Program-made: the position numbers and the translations under genes
In this document: positions 42,721 through 52,408 of the stretch, one piece after another
Numbering within the stretch: the first letter of the stretch is position 1
Layout of the letters: every line of letters starts with the position of its first letter
Assembly: GCA_944392295.1 (NCBI GenBank)
Contig: CALXWE010000002.1
Coordinates: forward strand, 105,904 to 169,903
From: an uncultured Alphaproteobacteria bacterium
GTDB lineage: Bacteria > Pseudomonadota > Alphaproteobacteria > RF32 > CAG-239
Length of the DNA stretch: 64,000 nt
Direction: 5' to 3'
Notes under the pieces: generated by a model
Seen by the model: the letters and a program-made list of their open reading frames with translations, nothing else
The model's database searches: none
What the model was told of the DNA's origin: nothing

Positions 42721-43035
42721 TTATTTGTGCGATTGCAGCCAAGAAACGATGGCAGCCTGAGAATTGAAGCCGATTTTGGTATCAATTTGCTTGCCGTCTT
42801 TGAACAAAAACATTGTCGGAATACTACGGATACCATATTGAGCTGCTGTATTAGGAGCTTCATCTACATTCATTTTACAAATTTTAACTGCTCCGCCCAT
42901 TTCTTTGGATACTTCTTCCAATACCGGACCTAACTGACGGCACGGACCGCACCATTCTGCCCAAAAATCTACCAAAACCAAACCCTTGGAATTTAATACT
43001 TCTTCTTGAAATTGATTGTCGTTAATTGATTGCAT
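42721..43035 (-). CDS. trxA: Thioredoxin
   Basis: This 104-residue protein has the redox site WAEWCGPCRQLGP (Cys about 32 and 35), the cis-proline loop IRSIPTMFLFKDG and the length of classic thioredoxin. It reduces protein disulfides with electrons from thioredoxin reductase. It follows addA after 88 bases and is closed by a terminator. This trxA position next to addAB is common in alphaproteobacteria. A separate promoter in the gap is possible but not clear. Confidence 0.97.
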   Translation of the reverse strand: MQSINDNQFQEEVLNSKGLVLVDFWAEWCGPCRQLGPVLEEVSKEMGGAVKICKMNVDEAPNTAAQYGIRSIPTMFLFKDGKQIDTKIGFNSQAAIVSWLQSHK

Positions 43036-43123
43036 AACTTTTTCCTTTCTTAACTGTTATCTATAATATATAGTTAATGTTGCTCTTATATTAAAGCCAA
43101 TTATTCCAAAAACAACCCTTATT

Positions 43124-46100
43124 TTAATTTATTTTCATCAATCGGGATGTATTGGTCCATAAAATATAGCTTTCAACACTTTTGTCAGGATAAATTTGAG
43201 CTACCAGCTGTTTATAAATGTCCAGTTGGCGAATATAGCCTGCCGGAACATCTTGTAAAGTACTTGCTGCCGGACGATTGGTCTTAAAATCGACAATAAC
43301 CGCTTTGTCTTGGTTTACTATCAATCTGTCAAGTTGTGCCGATATAATTTTACCTTCAACCTCACCCATTATCGGAACTTCGGCTTGCGAACCGGGGCCG
43401 AAAATAAAACCAAATTTTTCATCACTTAACAAACTTAGCACTTCGTGCTTGATTGCCTCTTGAGCCGTTTTACTAAGTTCAGGAGCATTTTTTGCTAAAT
43501 ATGTGCTTATCAATTCTTGTTTTTGTGCTAATGAACCTTGACCTGGTAAAAACTGCAATAGTTTGTGGATTATCGTACCGCGGCGGAAATAATTACCGCT
43601 CTCGCTTAAAGGAGATGCAACCGGTGTATCGTCTTCATCTTCGGGGCGAGACGGGGTATAGGGCTTAGATAACGGCGTTTCTTTGTTAGCCTCTAAATTA
43701 AGCCAAGCCTCTTTATTTACTTTTGCAAACTTTACACCTTCCTCTTCTTCTTTACCTTGAGGCGTAAATTGTTGTTTGCTTTCATGGCATAAATGATTTT
43801 TTTCATCCTTAAAGCCAAAATCGGCAAAGGCCTTTTCACACAGAGCATACCACGATTTTTCATTAACCGCATTCTTTTGCTTATAACCACAAATATAAAG
43901 CTTATCTTCGGCTCGGGTTAAGGCTACATATAAAAGCCTGCGATACTCATCAAACTGCTTTTGCACATTTTTTTCATGGATTTGTAAACAATTATCATCA
44001 TATTCTTTGGCCGAAAGCGGATACAACGCTAAATCATCTTCGCCAAATAAAAGTCCTTGCGATTTATCGGTTTTTGCCACACGGGTTGTATCGGGTAAAA
44101 TAACAATCGGGGCTTGCAAACCTTTGGAGCCGTGTGCCGTCATAATGCGCACCGCATTGCCGTGCTCTTGTTCCATTTCTCGTTTTACTTCTATTTCGCT
44201 TGAACTTATCCAGTTGATAAAACTTTGTAAATCAGGATTATGCTCATCTTCAAAACTTAAGGTCAAATTGATAAATTCATCAATGGCATCTTCGGCTTCC
44301 GAGCCTAGTCTGCCGACAATCTTGGCTCTGCCTTTAAGCGGACCCAAAACATAGGCAAACAGTTCAAATGGGCGGCTATAATCGGAGCGATTAAGGAGCT
44401 CGTTTAATTCAGTGGCAACGTTTTGATATTTATCGTTATTTTTTACTCTTGACCATAAACTTTCTTTGCCGCGGTTATAGCAAAGTGCAAATAAATCGTC
44501 GTCATTTAAGCCAAACAGTGGTGATTTTAGCACTTCTGCCAAGCTTAAATCATCTTCCGGCAATAATAAAAACTTACCAAGTGAAATTAAATCTTCTACC
44601 GCTATTTGCTCTAAAAGTTTTAATTTATCCACCCCGCTGATATTAACATTTAAATTTTTGCATTCTCGTACAAACTCTTCAATAAAAGCATTGCGACGTT
44701 GTACCAAAACCATAAAGTCGCTGTATTTTAGCGGACGGTTTTTGGAAACCAACAGCTCCCCGCTTTCTACCATATTCTTAATATGTAATGCTATACGATG
44801 AGCCAATTTGGAGCTTGATGAGGCTTTGACTTTTCTTTCTACCGGCGGATACCAGATATCATCTTCGGTATCGGTATCGGCTTCTTCCAATTCCCAAACT
44901 TCTACCTTTCCGGCCTCCCCGACACGATACGGCAGATGGCAAACCGCCTCACCTTCTATAACCACTCCGGATTTGGCCTCATCTAAGGCAAATAAATGAT
45001 TTACCGTTTCCAGTACCGCCTCTGTGGAACGGAAAGATACATCCAATCTTATTTTGGAAAAATTTGCCGCCTTGGTACTGAAATGTTTATACATTTTATC
45101 AAACTCTTCGGGGTCGGCGCCCTGAAAGCTGTAAATAGACTGTTTGCGGTCGCCCACTGCAAAAACCGTACGAACATTTTCCGATTGCCCAAGCCCTGAG
45201 AAAAACTCTTCGGTTACGGCTTTAATAATTGCCCACTGTTCAGGCGAGGTATCTTGCGCCTCATCTATTAAAATGTGGCTTATGCCGCCATCTAACTTAA
45301 ACAGAACCCACTGGGCAACGCCCTCCCTTTCCAGCAGATTACGAGTTAAGACCACTAAATCTTCATAATCCAAACGCGAATTTTGTTTTTTATATTCGGC
45401 GTAACCTGAGGCTAAGTCGCTGGCAATAAACATAACCGCACGAGTGGAGTTATATAAAACTATTTCTTGTAAATGCTTCTCAAAATCCTGCACGGCAAAG
45501 GCTAGCAACTGCATTTTATCAACAATATCAGGGATTTTCTTTTGTAGCGTCTGGGTGGCTAATTTATCAAAAATTTCACCGTCTTTGATTAAAAATGCCC
45601 GCTTGTAAGCATCATAATCAAAATGTTGCAAACATCCGTATAAAATTTCGGACTTTTTAACATCGGTTGATGTTCCTTGGGACAGGCTCTCAGCGACTTG
45701 TTTGATAAGAGCTAAATCCAGTTGCAATCCAAACTCTTCTTTAGCTTTTTCCACGCTCTCGTTTTCTTTTACGCCGAGCTTGGCTCTTAAAGCTGCCAAA
45801 AATTCGCTAATGCCGTGAAATTTTTGCAAAGTACGAACAATTTGGTTGCGTTTTTCGGTTAATGTTTTCAATAAATCCGGAAATTTAAACTCTTTAATGT
45901 GCGAAGTCAAATAAGCAATGGCCTGTCCTTGAGCTGTATCCGGCTCTTGTTCAATTTTTAAGATGAGTTTTTTACATACCCCGTTTAGGGCTTCTTTGGC
46001 GGTTTGGTCATCCATTACCGAAAAATAAGGCGATATGCCGGCTTCCAAAGGAAAGCGTTTTAAAATTTCCTGACAGAAACTGTGTATGGTCTGAATTTTC

Positions 46101-46492
46101 ATTCCCCCGGGTGTTTCCAGCACCGTGGCAAATAATACTCGAGCCTGCGATTTAAGCTTATCATCGACCTTACCTCCGACAAGCTCTTTTAGCTCATTTT
46201 CCAACTTGTCATCAGTCATAACCGCCCAACTTGCCAAGCGATTGGCAAGACGGTCATTCATTTCTACCGCCGCTGCTTTGGTATATGTTAAACACAAAAT
46301 TTTAGAGGGACTTATTCCCGATAATAACAATCTTAAAACACGATCGGTTAACACCTTGGTCTTGCCGGTTCCGGCCGAAGCTTCCACCCATACCGAATGT
46401 TCGGGATGAGCCGCAGCTTTCTGTTGGCGGGAGGCTATTTGCGATAAGCTGTCTTTTTTAAGCTTAATTTGGGTAAGAACTTCGTCAGTCAT
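43124..46492 (-). CDS. addA: AddA helicase-nuclease subunit
   Basis: This 1122-residue protein is the UvrD-like helicase and nuclease subunit of AddAB, which processes double-strand breaks for recombination. Motifs: Walker A VEASAGTGKTKVLTDR (about 36), ILIDEAQDTSPEQW (motif II), VGDRKQSIYSFQGADP (motif III), TAHGSKGLQAPIVILPDT (motif V region), RRLLYVALTRAEDKLYI (motif VI) and a C-terminal nuclease motif AVIVDFKTNRPA. The start overlaps addB by 8 bases. Length and order are typical of alphaproteobacteria. Confidence 0.95.
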   Translation of the reverse strand: MTDEVLTQIKLKKDSLSQIASRQQKAAAHPEHSVWVEASAGTGKTKVLTDRVLRLLLSGISPSKILCLTYTKAAAVEMNDRLANRLASWAVMTDDKLENELKELVGGKVDDKLKSQARVLFATVLETPGGMKIQTIHSFCQEILKRFPLEAGISPYFSVMDDQTAKEALNGVCKKLILKIEQEPDTAQGQAIAYLTSHIKEFKFPDLLKTLTEKRNQIVRTLQKFHGISEFLAALRAKLGVKENESVEKAKEEFGLQLDLALIKQVAESLSQGTSTDVKKSEILYGCLQHFDYDAYKRAFLIKDGEIFDKLATQTLQKKIPDIVDKMQLLAFAVQDFEKHLQEIVLYNSTRAVMFIASDLASGYAEYKKQNSRLDYEDLVVLTRNLLEREGVAQWVLFKLDGGISHILIDEAQDTSPEQWAIIKAVTEEFFSGLGQSENVRTVFAVGDRKQSIYSFQGADPEEFDKMYKHFSTKAANFSKIRLDVSFRSTEAVLETVNHLFALDEAKSGVVIEGEAVCHLPYRVGEAGKVEVWELEEADTDTEDDIWYPPVERKVKASSSSKLAHRIALHIKNMVESGELLVSKNRPLKYSDFMVLVQRRNAFIEEFVRECKNLNVNISGVDKLKLLEQIAVEDLISLGKFLLLPEDDLSLAEVLKSPLFGLNDDDLFALCYNRGKESLWSRVKNNDKYQNVATELNELLNRSDYSRPFELFAYVLGPLKGRAKIVGRLGSEAEDAIDEFINLTLSFEDEHNPDLQSFINWISSSEIEVKREMEQEHGNAVRIMTAHGSKGLQAPIVILPDTTRVAKTDKSQGLLFGEDDLALYPLSAKEYDDNCLQIHEKNVQKQFDEYRRLLYVALTRAEDKLYICGYKQKNAVNEKSWYALCEKAFADFGFKDEKNHLCHESKQQFTPQGKEEEEGVKFAKVNKEAWLNLEANKETPLSKPYTPSRPEDEDDTPVASPLSESGNYFRRGTIIHKLLQFLPGQGSLAQKQELISTYLAKNAPELSKTAQEAIKHEVLSLLSDEKFGFIFGPGSQAEVPIMGEVEGKIISAQLDRLIVNQDKAVIVDFKTNRPAASTLQDVPAGYIRQLDIYKQLVAQIYPDKSVESYILWTNTSRLMKIN

Positions 46493-49409
46493 CGCTTTCC
46501 TCCGTTGACCACTCTTTTACTCGCGCCAAATGTTCGTAATCGGAATATTTAGGCAAATGTTTGGGATTAGGGCGAGCCAAATACGGCGTAGATTCAAAAT
46601 CAAATAACGCCACAAGTTCTTTTATCTGTTCAGATGTGCGTTCCAGTAAATCTTGCGTCTCTTTAATTTCTACCGTTTTTTCACCTAACTTCCAGTAAAT
46701 CAGCCTATCAACTTGAGTGGTTGGAATTTTGTTACCGCTTTTATCGCAAAATCCACCCTGAGAGGCAATCAATCCCTCTAAGGGAAGCTGCGGAGCATAG
46801 CCTTTTTGTACTTCCGCATTGCTTCGCGGTTCGCCGGTTTTGTAGTCTATAATATTGGCCGTGCCGTCGCGGTTAATATCTATGCGGTCGGCCCTGGCTT
46901 CAAGCGTAAAATCTCCCGCCGGAGCTTGCCAAGTTATTGAACCTTTGGCTTCGCTGTAGACTTTGGCAACACCTTCTCGGTACGGTTTTTCCGTTGATAA
47001 TAACCACTCCACGGTATTTAAAAACTTAGGCCACCAAAATGCTCTTACTTCCGTATTTATTTGGCTTTGAGTAAAATGGTCTTGCCCGATTTTTATTAAT
47101 TCTTCTTTGGCGTTAAGCGGCAGAGCGGAAGGGTAAAGATTATTAAACTCTTCCAAAACGGCATGTACTATATTTCCGTAATCAGCCGGAGATAGCTGTT
47201 TATCCAGTTCATCTAACGGCTTTAATCGTAAAATTTTGGAAGCAAATACCGCATATGGGTCGCGGATTAATGTTTCTACCGAACTGACCGATAATTTGCG
47301 GGGACGTGCTTTAATCGGCGGACACGGCGTAGGAGCTTTTACCTTATCTGCCTCATAACCTTCATCTTGCAAAGATGTCAAACTTAAATATTTACCGTCA
47401 AGCAAAATATTTTTTGGAAAACCGCACGCATTTAAAACCGTTTCAAGCCTCAATAACCACCGCGATTTATTCATCGGTGTTCCCATAACTCTTGATGAAC
47501 GTGTTAAATATACCTCTTTGGCACACAGCAACTGGCAAAAATCTGCCGCCGTAACGCCTATCGCTCTTTCCGGCAACGAAAGTCCGAAATCTTTTTTCAT
47601 GGGTCTTGACATCCACGGGTCGCTTGAGGGCAGTTTGGGCCATACTCCTTCATTAACTCCGCCGATTATAACCGTGTCGTAATGATTAAAACGGGCTTCT
47701 ATCGGACCTAAAATTTTTAAACGCGGATGCGTGCCGTAAACCGGACGAACCGTCTCGGCTGACATTAACGAGGTTAAAATCGGTAAATATTGACTTGGTT
47801 CTATCTTTTCCAAAACTTTAGTCTCGGGCAAAATTTCGGCAAACAACGCCGCCGCTTTTCTGCCGTCTTCCCCCTTCCATAAGATTTTTGCCCCGCTGTT
47901 TAACTCGTTCTCTCTTTCTTCATCGGCAAGTCTTTCCGCTACCTCCAAATGACAAGTCAGCAAAGCCTTGAAATCCTCCTTTGCCAAGGCGTACTTTTCC
48001 TGCAACGGCTGCATTATGTTCTTTAATTTATTGAGCCATTCTTCAAGCTCTTCGGGGATTTGTTTTTTATTATCCGAATAAGTCGGAGTTCTTGCCTCTA
48101 ACTCCCACTGCCTTAAACTGCGACGCAAGTCAGACAAGCTTTTACCCAACCGCATAAACGGACTTTTTGCCAGAGCCAGTACCGAACTTTGCGAAAAATC
48201 TTCTTCTATAACGCGGATTATCGCCCTTAAATAAATTCCAAGCGGTGTTAAATGCAACGGCTTACCTGCCGAATCGTCAATTTTAATATTCCACCGCTCC
48301 AACTCGGCAGCCACTCTTCTTGCCAAAACTCTATCGGGTGTTACCAATGCCGCCGTTTTAGTCGGAACTTCCAATACCTCACGCATTAAAACCGCTATGG
48401 CGGAGGCTTCTTGTCCCATATCATTACACGAAATTAATTTTAAGCCTTCAACACATTTTTTTCCCAGCGAATCGTCTTTTAATAAACGCCACTTTACCGT
48501 TGTTGCCGCCGGACGCATAATTTCAGATACCAAAACTTCCCGCTCGGGGTTTTGCGGCTCTAAAAGCTCTTTAACCTCAAAGCGGCTTATCTTCAAAAAA
48601 TCCAAAAGTTGCTTTAGCTCAAACTGCGGATGGGTTTCATCCACTTTTTGCCAATCGTCATCGCTTAAATAGGTATCTAACCCGTATAAGTAAATTTCTC
48701 CGCTATCGCATGATGCCAAAGTTTTCAAAAGTTCCTTCATACCGGGAAAAGCGGCCGTAATACCTGCCGCTACGACCTTATGTTGCGGCGGATTTTGAGC
48801 CCATATTTCAGCTTGAGCTTTTAGCAAAATGTTTTTGCGTTCAGCCACATCGGCCACACCTCGTTCTTGCAAAATTGCCGGCCAATACTGGCTTACGATT
48901 TTTAAAAACTGCAATGTATCTTGCCAGTGAGAAGCATATTGGGCCGGAACTAAATCCGTTAAGCCTTCAAAAGAAAGCTGCTCATTGTACATTTCATCCA
49001 TAAATTTTGCCAAATCTCCGGCCAAAGCAAAGGCTTGAGCAAAAGTCATTTCCGGCAGACCGTACTGTGAAGGTTTGGAAACTATCAGGCGGGCAAACAA
49101 AAACCGGCGCTCATATTTGTTAATTGCCGGAGGCAGTTTTTGCAGTAACTCTCCGCCGTCTTGCGACTGCAAAAAAATGTCATCTTCTTCAATATCGCCT
49201 ATCGGAACCATTTTGGGTAAAATGGTCGGCTTTAAGCCGTTAAGACGCACAAAAGCATCGCGTAAAGATAAACAGGCACGGCGGTTCGGCAACAAAAACA
49301 AAACTTGAGAAAGCTCTTGCGGATTATTCTCATACATTTTGGTAAAATGCTCAGCCAAGGTATCGGTAAACGAACAACTCTGAGCAATGTTGAAAATGTT
49401 TTGTGCCAT
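46485..49409 (-). CDS. addB: AddB subunit of double-strand-break repair nuclease
   Basis: This 974-residue protein is the AddB partner of AddA. It has an inactivated helicase-like N-terminal part (QVLFLLPNRRACLSLRDAFV), VIIGGVNEGVWPKLPSSDPW as in the alphaproteobacterial family, and a C-terminal PD-(D/E)XK nuclease (DRIDINRDGTANIIDYKTGEP split by family spacing). It is co-transcribed with addA (8-base overlap) and follows rdgB by 10 bases. Length is close to the alphaproteobacterial family. Confidence 0.93.
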   Translation of the reverse strand: MAQNIFNIAQSCSFTDTLAEHFTKMYENNPQELSQVLFLLPNRRACLSLRDAFVRLNGLKPTILPKMVPIGDIEEDDIFLQSQDGGELLQKLPPAINKYERRFLFARLIVSKPSQYGLPEMTFAQAFALAGDLAKFMDEMYNEQLSFEGLTDLVPAQYASHWQDTLQFLKIVSQYWPAILQERGVADVAERKNILLKAQAEIWAQNPPQHKVVAAGITAAFPGMKELLKTLASCDSGEIYLYGLDTYLSDDDWQKVDETHPQFELKQLLDFLKISRFEVKELLEPQNPEREVLVSEIMRPAATTVKWRLLKDDSLGKKCVEGLKLISCNDMGQEASAIAVLMREVLEVPTKTAALVTPDRVLARRVAAELERWNIKIDDSAGKPLHLTPLGIYLRAIIRVIEEDFSQSSVLALAKSPFMRLGKSLSDLRRSLRQWELEARTPTYSDNKKQIPEELEEWLNKLKNIMQPLQEKYALAKEDFKALLTCHLEVAERLADEERENELNSGAKILWKGEDGRKAAALFAEILPETKVLEKIEPSQYLPILTSLMSAETVRPVYGTHPRLKILGPIEARFNHYDTVIIGGVNEGVWPKLPSSDPWMSRPMKKDFGLSLPERAIGVTAADFCQLLCAKEVYLTRSSRVMGTPMNKSRWLLRLETVLNACGFPKNILLDGKYLSLTSLQDEGYEADKVKAPTPCPPIKARPRKLSVSSVETLIRDPYAVFASKILRLKPLDELDKQLSPADYGNIVHAVLEEFNNLYPSALPLNAKEELIKIGQDHFTQSQINTEVRAFWWPKFLNTVEWLLSTEKPYREGVAKVYSEAKGSITWQAPAGDFTLEARADRIDINRDGTANIIDYKTGEPRSNAEVQKGYAPQLPLEGLIASQGGFCDKSGNKIPTTQVDRLIYWKLGEKTVEIKETQDLLERTSEQIKELVALFDFESTPYLARPNPKHLPKYSDYEHLARVKEWSTEESDD

Positions 49410-49419
49410 TTAATACAAC

Positions 49420-50010
49420 TTAATTTTCTTGCAAATATGCCAAAAACTTTTGTAATGCCCGACCACGGTGCGAAATTTTATTTTTAACATCCGAACCTAA
49501 TTCGGCAAAAGTTTTATCGTACCCCAAGGGAGCAAAAACCGGGTCAAATCCGAATCCGCCGTTTCCTTGCTTTTGCATGGTGATAACGCCGTCTACCCTG
49601 CCCTCAAATGCCTTATATTCGCCGCTTGGAAAGCCAAGTACCAAAACGCAGGCAAAATATGCCGAGCGGTCATTGCTGCCGCTTTCCCTTATTTCAGCTA
49701 ACAACTTATCCATTGCTAAATCAAAATTACGATTGGGAGCATAACGCGCCGAATAAACTCCGGGACGGTTATCAAGAGCTTTTACACATAACCCCGAATC
49801 GTCTGCTAAGCACGGAACACCTGTTATTTTAGCTATCTCCAGAGCCTTTAAGGCAGCATTTTCTTCAAATGTAGTTCCCGTTTCTTCAACTTCGGGCAAA
49901 TTCATCTCCAGAGCAGATTTTACTTTTATGCCAAGAGGAGCCAACATCTCCGTAATTTCGGCGATTTTACCTTGATTGCGGCTTGCAAATATCAGTTCGG
50001 AAAACTTCAT
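49420..50010 (-). CDS. rdgB: RdgB/HAM1 inosine triphosphate pyrophosphatase
   Basis: This 196-residue protein hydrolyses ITP, dITP and XTP to keep non-canonical purines out of nucleic acids. Visible motifs are FASRNQGKIAEITEML, EETGTTFEENAALKA, LADDSGLCVKALDNRPG and FGFDPVFAPLGYDKTFAEL. It directly follows rph with no gap (rph stop at 50011, ATG at 50010), a pairing common in proteobacteria. Confidence 0.96.
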   Translation of the reverse strand: MKFSELIFASRNQGKIAEITEMLAPLGIKVKSALEMNLPEVEETGTTFEENAALKALEIAKITGVPCLADDSGLCVKALDNRPGVYSARYAPNRNFDLAMDKLLAEIRESGSNDRSAYFACVLVLGFPSGEYKAFEGRVDGVITMQKQGNGGFGFDPVFAPLGYDKTFAELGSDVKNKISHRGRALQKFLAYLQEN

Positions 50011-50724
50011 TTATTTTATCTCCAATGCTTGTTTTTGTAATGTAATTAAATGAGCAATCCCTTTTTGCGCCATGGCAAAAAGTTCTTCAAACTGTTCTTT
50101 GGTAAACGGAGTTCCTTCGGCCGTTCCTTGAACCTCAACAATTTTACCGCTTTCAGTTAAAACAAAATTGGTATCAGCTCGAGCCGAAGAATCTTCATCA
50201 TAATCTAAATCAAGCAAAACCGTGTCACCTTCCAAACCGCAGGATATGGCTGCTACAAACTCGCGTATCGGATTTTTTTCAATTTTGCCTTCTTTGAACA
50301 TCTTTTCAATCGCTAAATACAAAGCTACGAACCCTCCGGTAATAGATGCCGTACGTGTACCGCCGTCAGCTTGTAAAACATCGCAGTCTATTTGGATTAA
50401 ATATCCTTTTAATAAACTCAAATCAGTTACGGCTCGCAAAGAACGGCCTATTAACCTTTGTATTTCATGCGTGCGTCCGGTAGGACCTTTGGTCTCACGG
50501 TTGACACGGGTACGAGTGGAGCGCGGCAGCAATGCATATTCAGCCGTTATCCATCCTTTATCACCGTCTTTGAGCCAAGCCGGCAACTTATCATCTACTG
50601 AAGCCGTACACAAAACATGCGTATTGCCGCATTTTATTAAACACGAACCTTCGGCATAAGCATTAACATTAACACTTATTTCAATGTTTCTTAACTCGTT
50701 TTCCAACCTATTATCGTGACGCAT
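50011..50724 (-). CDS. rph: Ribonuclease PH
   Basis: This 237-residue phosphorolytic 3'-exonuclease trims tRNA ends. It has the N-terminal region NVNAYAEGSCLIKCGNTHVL, RTHEIQRLIGRSLRAVTDL, the phosphate-binding IDCDVLQADGGTRTASITG and a C-terminal KIVEVQGTAEGTPFTKEQF. The ATG at 50724 (MRHDNR) is chosen, because GGAGGG lies 6 bases upstream; an in-frame ATG at 50754 would add an atypical 10-residue basic leader. The start overlaps aroK by 14 bases. Confidence 0.96.
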   Translation of the reverse strand: MRHDNRLENELRNIEISVNVNAYAEGSCLIKCGNTHVLCTASVDDKLPAWLKDGDKGWITAEYALLPRSTRTRVNRETKGPTGRTHEIQRLIGRSLRAVTDLSLLKGYLIQIDCDVLQADGGTRTASITGGFVALYLAIEKMFKEGKIEKNPIREFVAAISCGLEGDTVLLDLDYDEDSSARADTNFVLTESGKIVEVQGTAEGTPFTKEQFEELFAMAQKGIAHLITLQKQALEIK

Positions 50725-51268
50725 TTTGTCCCTCCGCCTGATAAAAATCATCAATAGCCTTAATTACCCTATTAACCGTATTTTCAACCCTTTCATCTTT
50801 GGTTTCTACCACGATATCGGCTTCCGAATAATACGGATATTCCTCTTTAATGTAATTTTCCAAACGTTCTTTTAGTCTGGTATCGGCACCCATTAAAAAC
50901 GGACGATGCTTGCGACCTGCCGTACGGTGATACAAGGTATTAACATCGGCTTTAAGCCATACGGTTAAGGCATGCGTTTTTGCCATTTCTCTCGTGGGCC
51001 CGGCTACAAACGAACCACCGCCCGAAGCCAAAACACAAGGCTCGCCTTGCAACAAACGCTTCATTACCCGCATTTCTCCGGCGCGGTATTCTTCCGCTCC
51101 GAAGCATTTTAATACGTCTACAAGCGACAAACCTGCCGCTTTTTCCACCTCTCTGTCGCCGTCAACAAACGGTAAATTGAGTTTTTGAGCCAGCCTTTTA
51201 CCTACACTGGTCTTGCCGCTGCCCATTAACCCTACCAAAAGAATTATTTTGTTTATATTTTTTATCAT
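50711..51268 (-). CDS. aroK: Shikimate kinase
   Basis: This 185-residue P-loop kinase phosphorylates shikimate in the pathway to chorismate. Walker A is GLMGSGKTSVGKRLA, followed by FVDGDREVEK (shikimate-binding Asp), the VLASGGGSF loop (substrate binding) and the lid Arg region GRKHRPFL. The ATG at 51268 fits the promoter at 51304-51332 (leader about 29 bases); an in-frame TTG at 51289 is less likely. Unlike most alphaproteobacteria it is not followed by aroB but by rph. Confidence 0.94.
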   Translation of the reverse strand: MIKNINKIILLVGLMGSGKTSVGKRLAQKLNLPFVDGDREVEKAAGLSLVDVLKCFGAEEYRAGEMRVMKRLLQGEPCVLASGGGSFVAGPTREMAKTHALTVWLKADVNTLYHRTAGRKHRPFLMGADTRLKERLENYIKEEYPYYSEADIVVETKDERVENTVNRVIKAIDDFYQAEGQNASR

Positions 51269-51303
51269 TGTGTTTAACGCTTCTTTCAAACTTATTATGC
51301 TAG

Positions 51304-51332
51304 ATAATATAAATCTTATCCTTATTTATCAA
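51304..51332 (-). promoter_or_regulatory. Promoter of the aroK-rph-rdgB-addBA operon
   Basis: On the minus strand TTGATA (51327-51332) and TATTAT (51304-51309) are 17 bases apart, just upstream of aroK and in the gap shared with the divergent gene at 51355. It supports the downstream start chosen for aroK. Confidence 0.6.
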
Positions 51333-51354
51333 CATTTTTTATGAGGTATTATAC

Positions 51355-51495
51355 ATGAAACAAAAAAATTCTAGCTGGATTTACTGGGTTTTAATTTTGG
51401 TCGTTATTCTCGGCGTGCTTTTTGTAGCAACCAAAGATATTACACCGATATCACACCACGTTGAAAAAGATGTAGCTATCGATTACACAAAGTAG
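51355..51495 (+). CDS. Small single-span membrane protein, unknown
   Basis: This 46-residue frame encodes a short polar N-terminus, one membrane helix (about 8-25, WIYWVLILVVILGVLFVA) and a short polar tail ending AIDYTK. A GAGG site lies 8 bases before the ATG. Its stop TAG is directly followed by the xerD ATG, so it is probably translated and coupled to it. The good helix and spacing support a real gene, but no family was recognised. Confidence 0.6.
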   Translation: MKQKNSSWIYWVLILVVILGVLFVATKDITPISHHVEKDVAIDYTK

Positions 51496-52398
51496 ATGAG
51501 TAAGCTTGAGTTACAGTCCTTTTTAGATATGATGGCCGCCGAAAAAGGCGTTGCCGTTAATACTCTTGCCGCCTATAAACGCGATATATGCCAGTTTTTT
51601 GAGGTTTGCCCGGTTGAACCCCAAAATATCAGCGAACAAGACATATCATCTTTTATGCAGTTTTTAGGCGCTCATTACTACGCCCCAAAAACTCAGGCTC
51701 GCAAACTCTCTGCTTTAAGAGAATTTTGCAAGTTTTTATTTTCCGAAAAAATTGTAAAGGAAAATCCGGCGGCGAACATTTCTTCTCCTAAACAGGAAAA
51801 GCCTTTACCTAAATTTTTAACTCCCGGTCAAATATCTATGCTGATTTCCCAGGCGCAAAATCATAACAATCCATCCATACAGCGAATCGGGGTTATGATT
51901 GAGTTGATGTTTGCTACCGGCTTGCGTGTTTCCGAATTAGTATCCCTACCCGAACGAGCCGTTAATTTTGATAAAAAGCAAGTTATGGTTAAGGGTAAAG
52001 GTTCCAAAGAGCGAATCGTCCCGATTTCAATTCAGGCACTCAACAGCCTTAAAACTTACGGACAATATCGTCAGCTGTTTTGCAAAAACGGCAAAACTTC
52101 ACAATGGTTATTCCCTTCAAAATCGGCTCAAAGCGGACACATCACTCGCGATACTTTTTTCAAACAACTAAAGCAGCTGGCTTTAGAATGCGACTTAGAT
52201 GCAAGGCTTATATCTCCGCATACCTTGCGGCACTCCTTTGCTACCAACTTACTTAATCATCATGCCGATTTACGCTCAGTGCAAAAAATGCTCGGACATG
52301 AAAATATTGCAACTACCGAAATCTATACTCACATAACTTCCGATAAACTCATGGAAACCGTAAGGCAAAAACATCCGCTCCACAACTTTAAGCTCTAG
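51496..52398 (+). CDS. xerD: Tyrosine recombinase XerD/XerC
   Basis: This 300-residue recombinase has the N-terminal core-binding SAM-like domain (LQSFLDMMAAEKGVAVNTLA) and the catalytic domain with MFATGLRVSELVSLPE (first Arg), VKGKGSKERIVPI (Lys), SPHTLRHSFATNLLNH (His-x-x-Arg), KMLGHENIATTEIYTHI (His and the Tyr nucleophile). It resolves chromosome dimers at dif with its partner. Position divergent to aroK is usual for alphaproteobacterial xerD. Because the host genes around it are core genes, it is not taken as a mobile-element integrase. Confidence 0.9.
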   Translation: MSKLELQSFLDMMAAEKGVAVNTLAAYKRDICQFFEVCPVEPQNISEQDISSFMQFLGAHYYAPKTQARKLSALREFCKFLFSEKIVKENPAANISSPKQEKPLPKFLTPGQISMLISQAQNHNNPSIQRIGVMIELMFATGLRVSELVSLPERAVNFDKKQVMVKGKGSKERIVPISIQALNSLKTYGQYRQLFCKNGKTSQWLFPSKSAQSGHITRDTFFKQLKQLALECDLDARLISPHTLRHSFATNLLNHHADLRSVQKMLGHENIATTEIYTHITSDKLMETVRQKHPLHNFKL

Positions 52399-52408
52399 GA
52401 TTATTCTC

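Noticed and set aside
51496..52398. Tyrosine recombinase as a sign of an integrated mobile element.
   Set aside because: It lies among core genes divergent from aroK, has XerC/D length and motifs, and no attachment repeats or phage/conjugation genes are adjacent.
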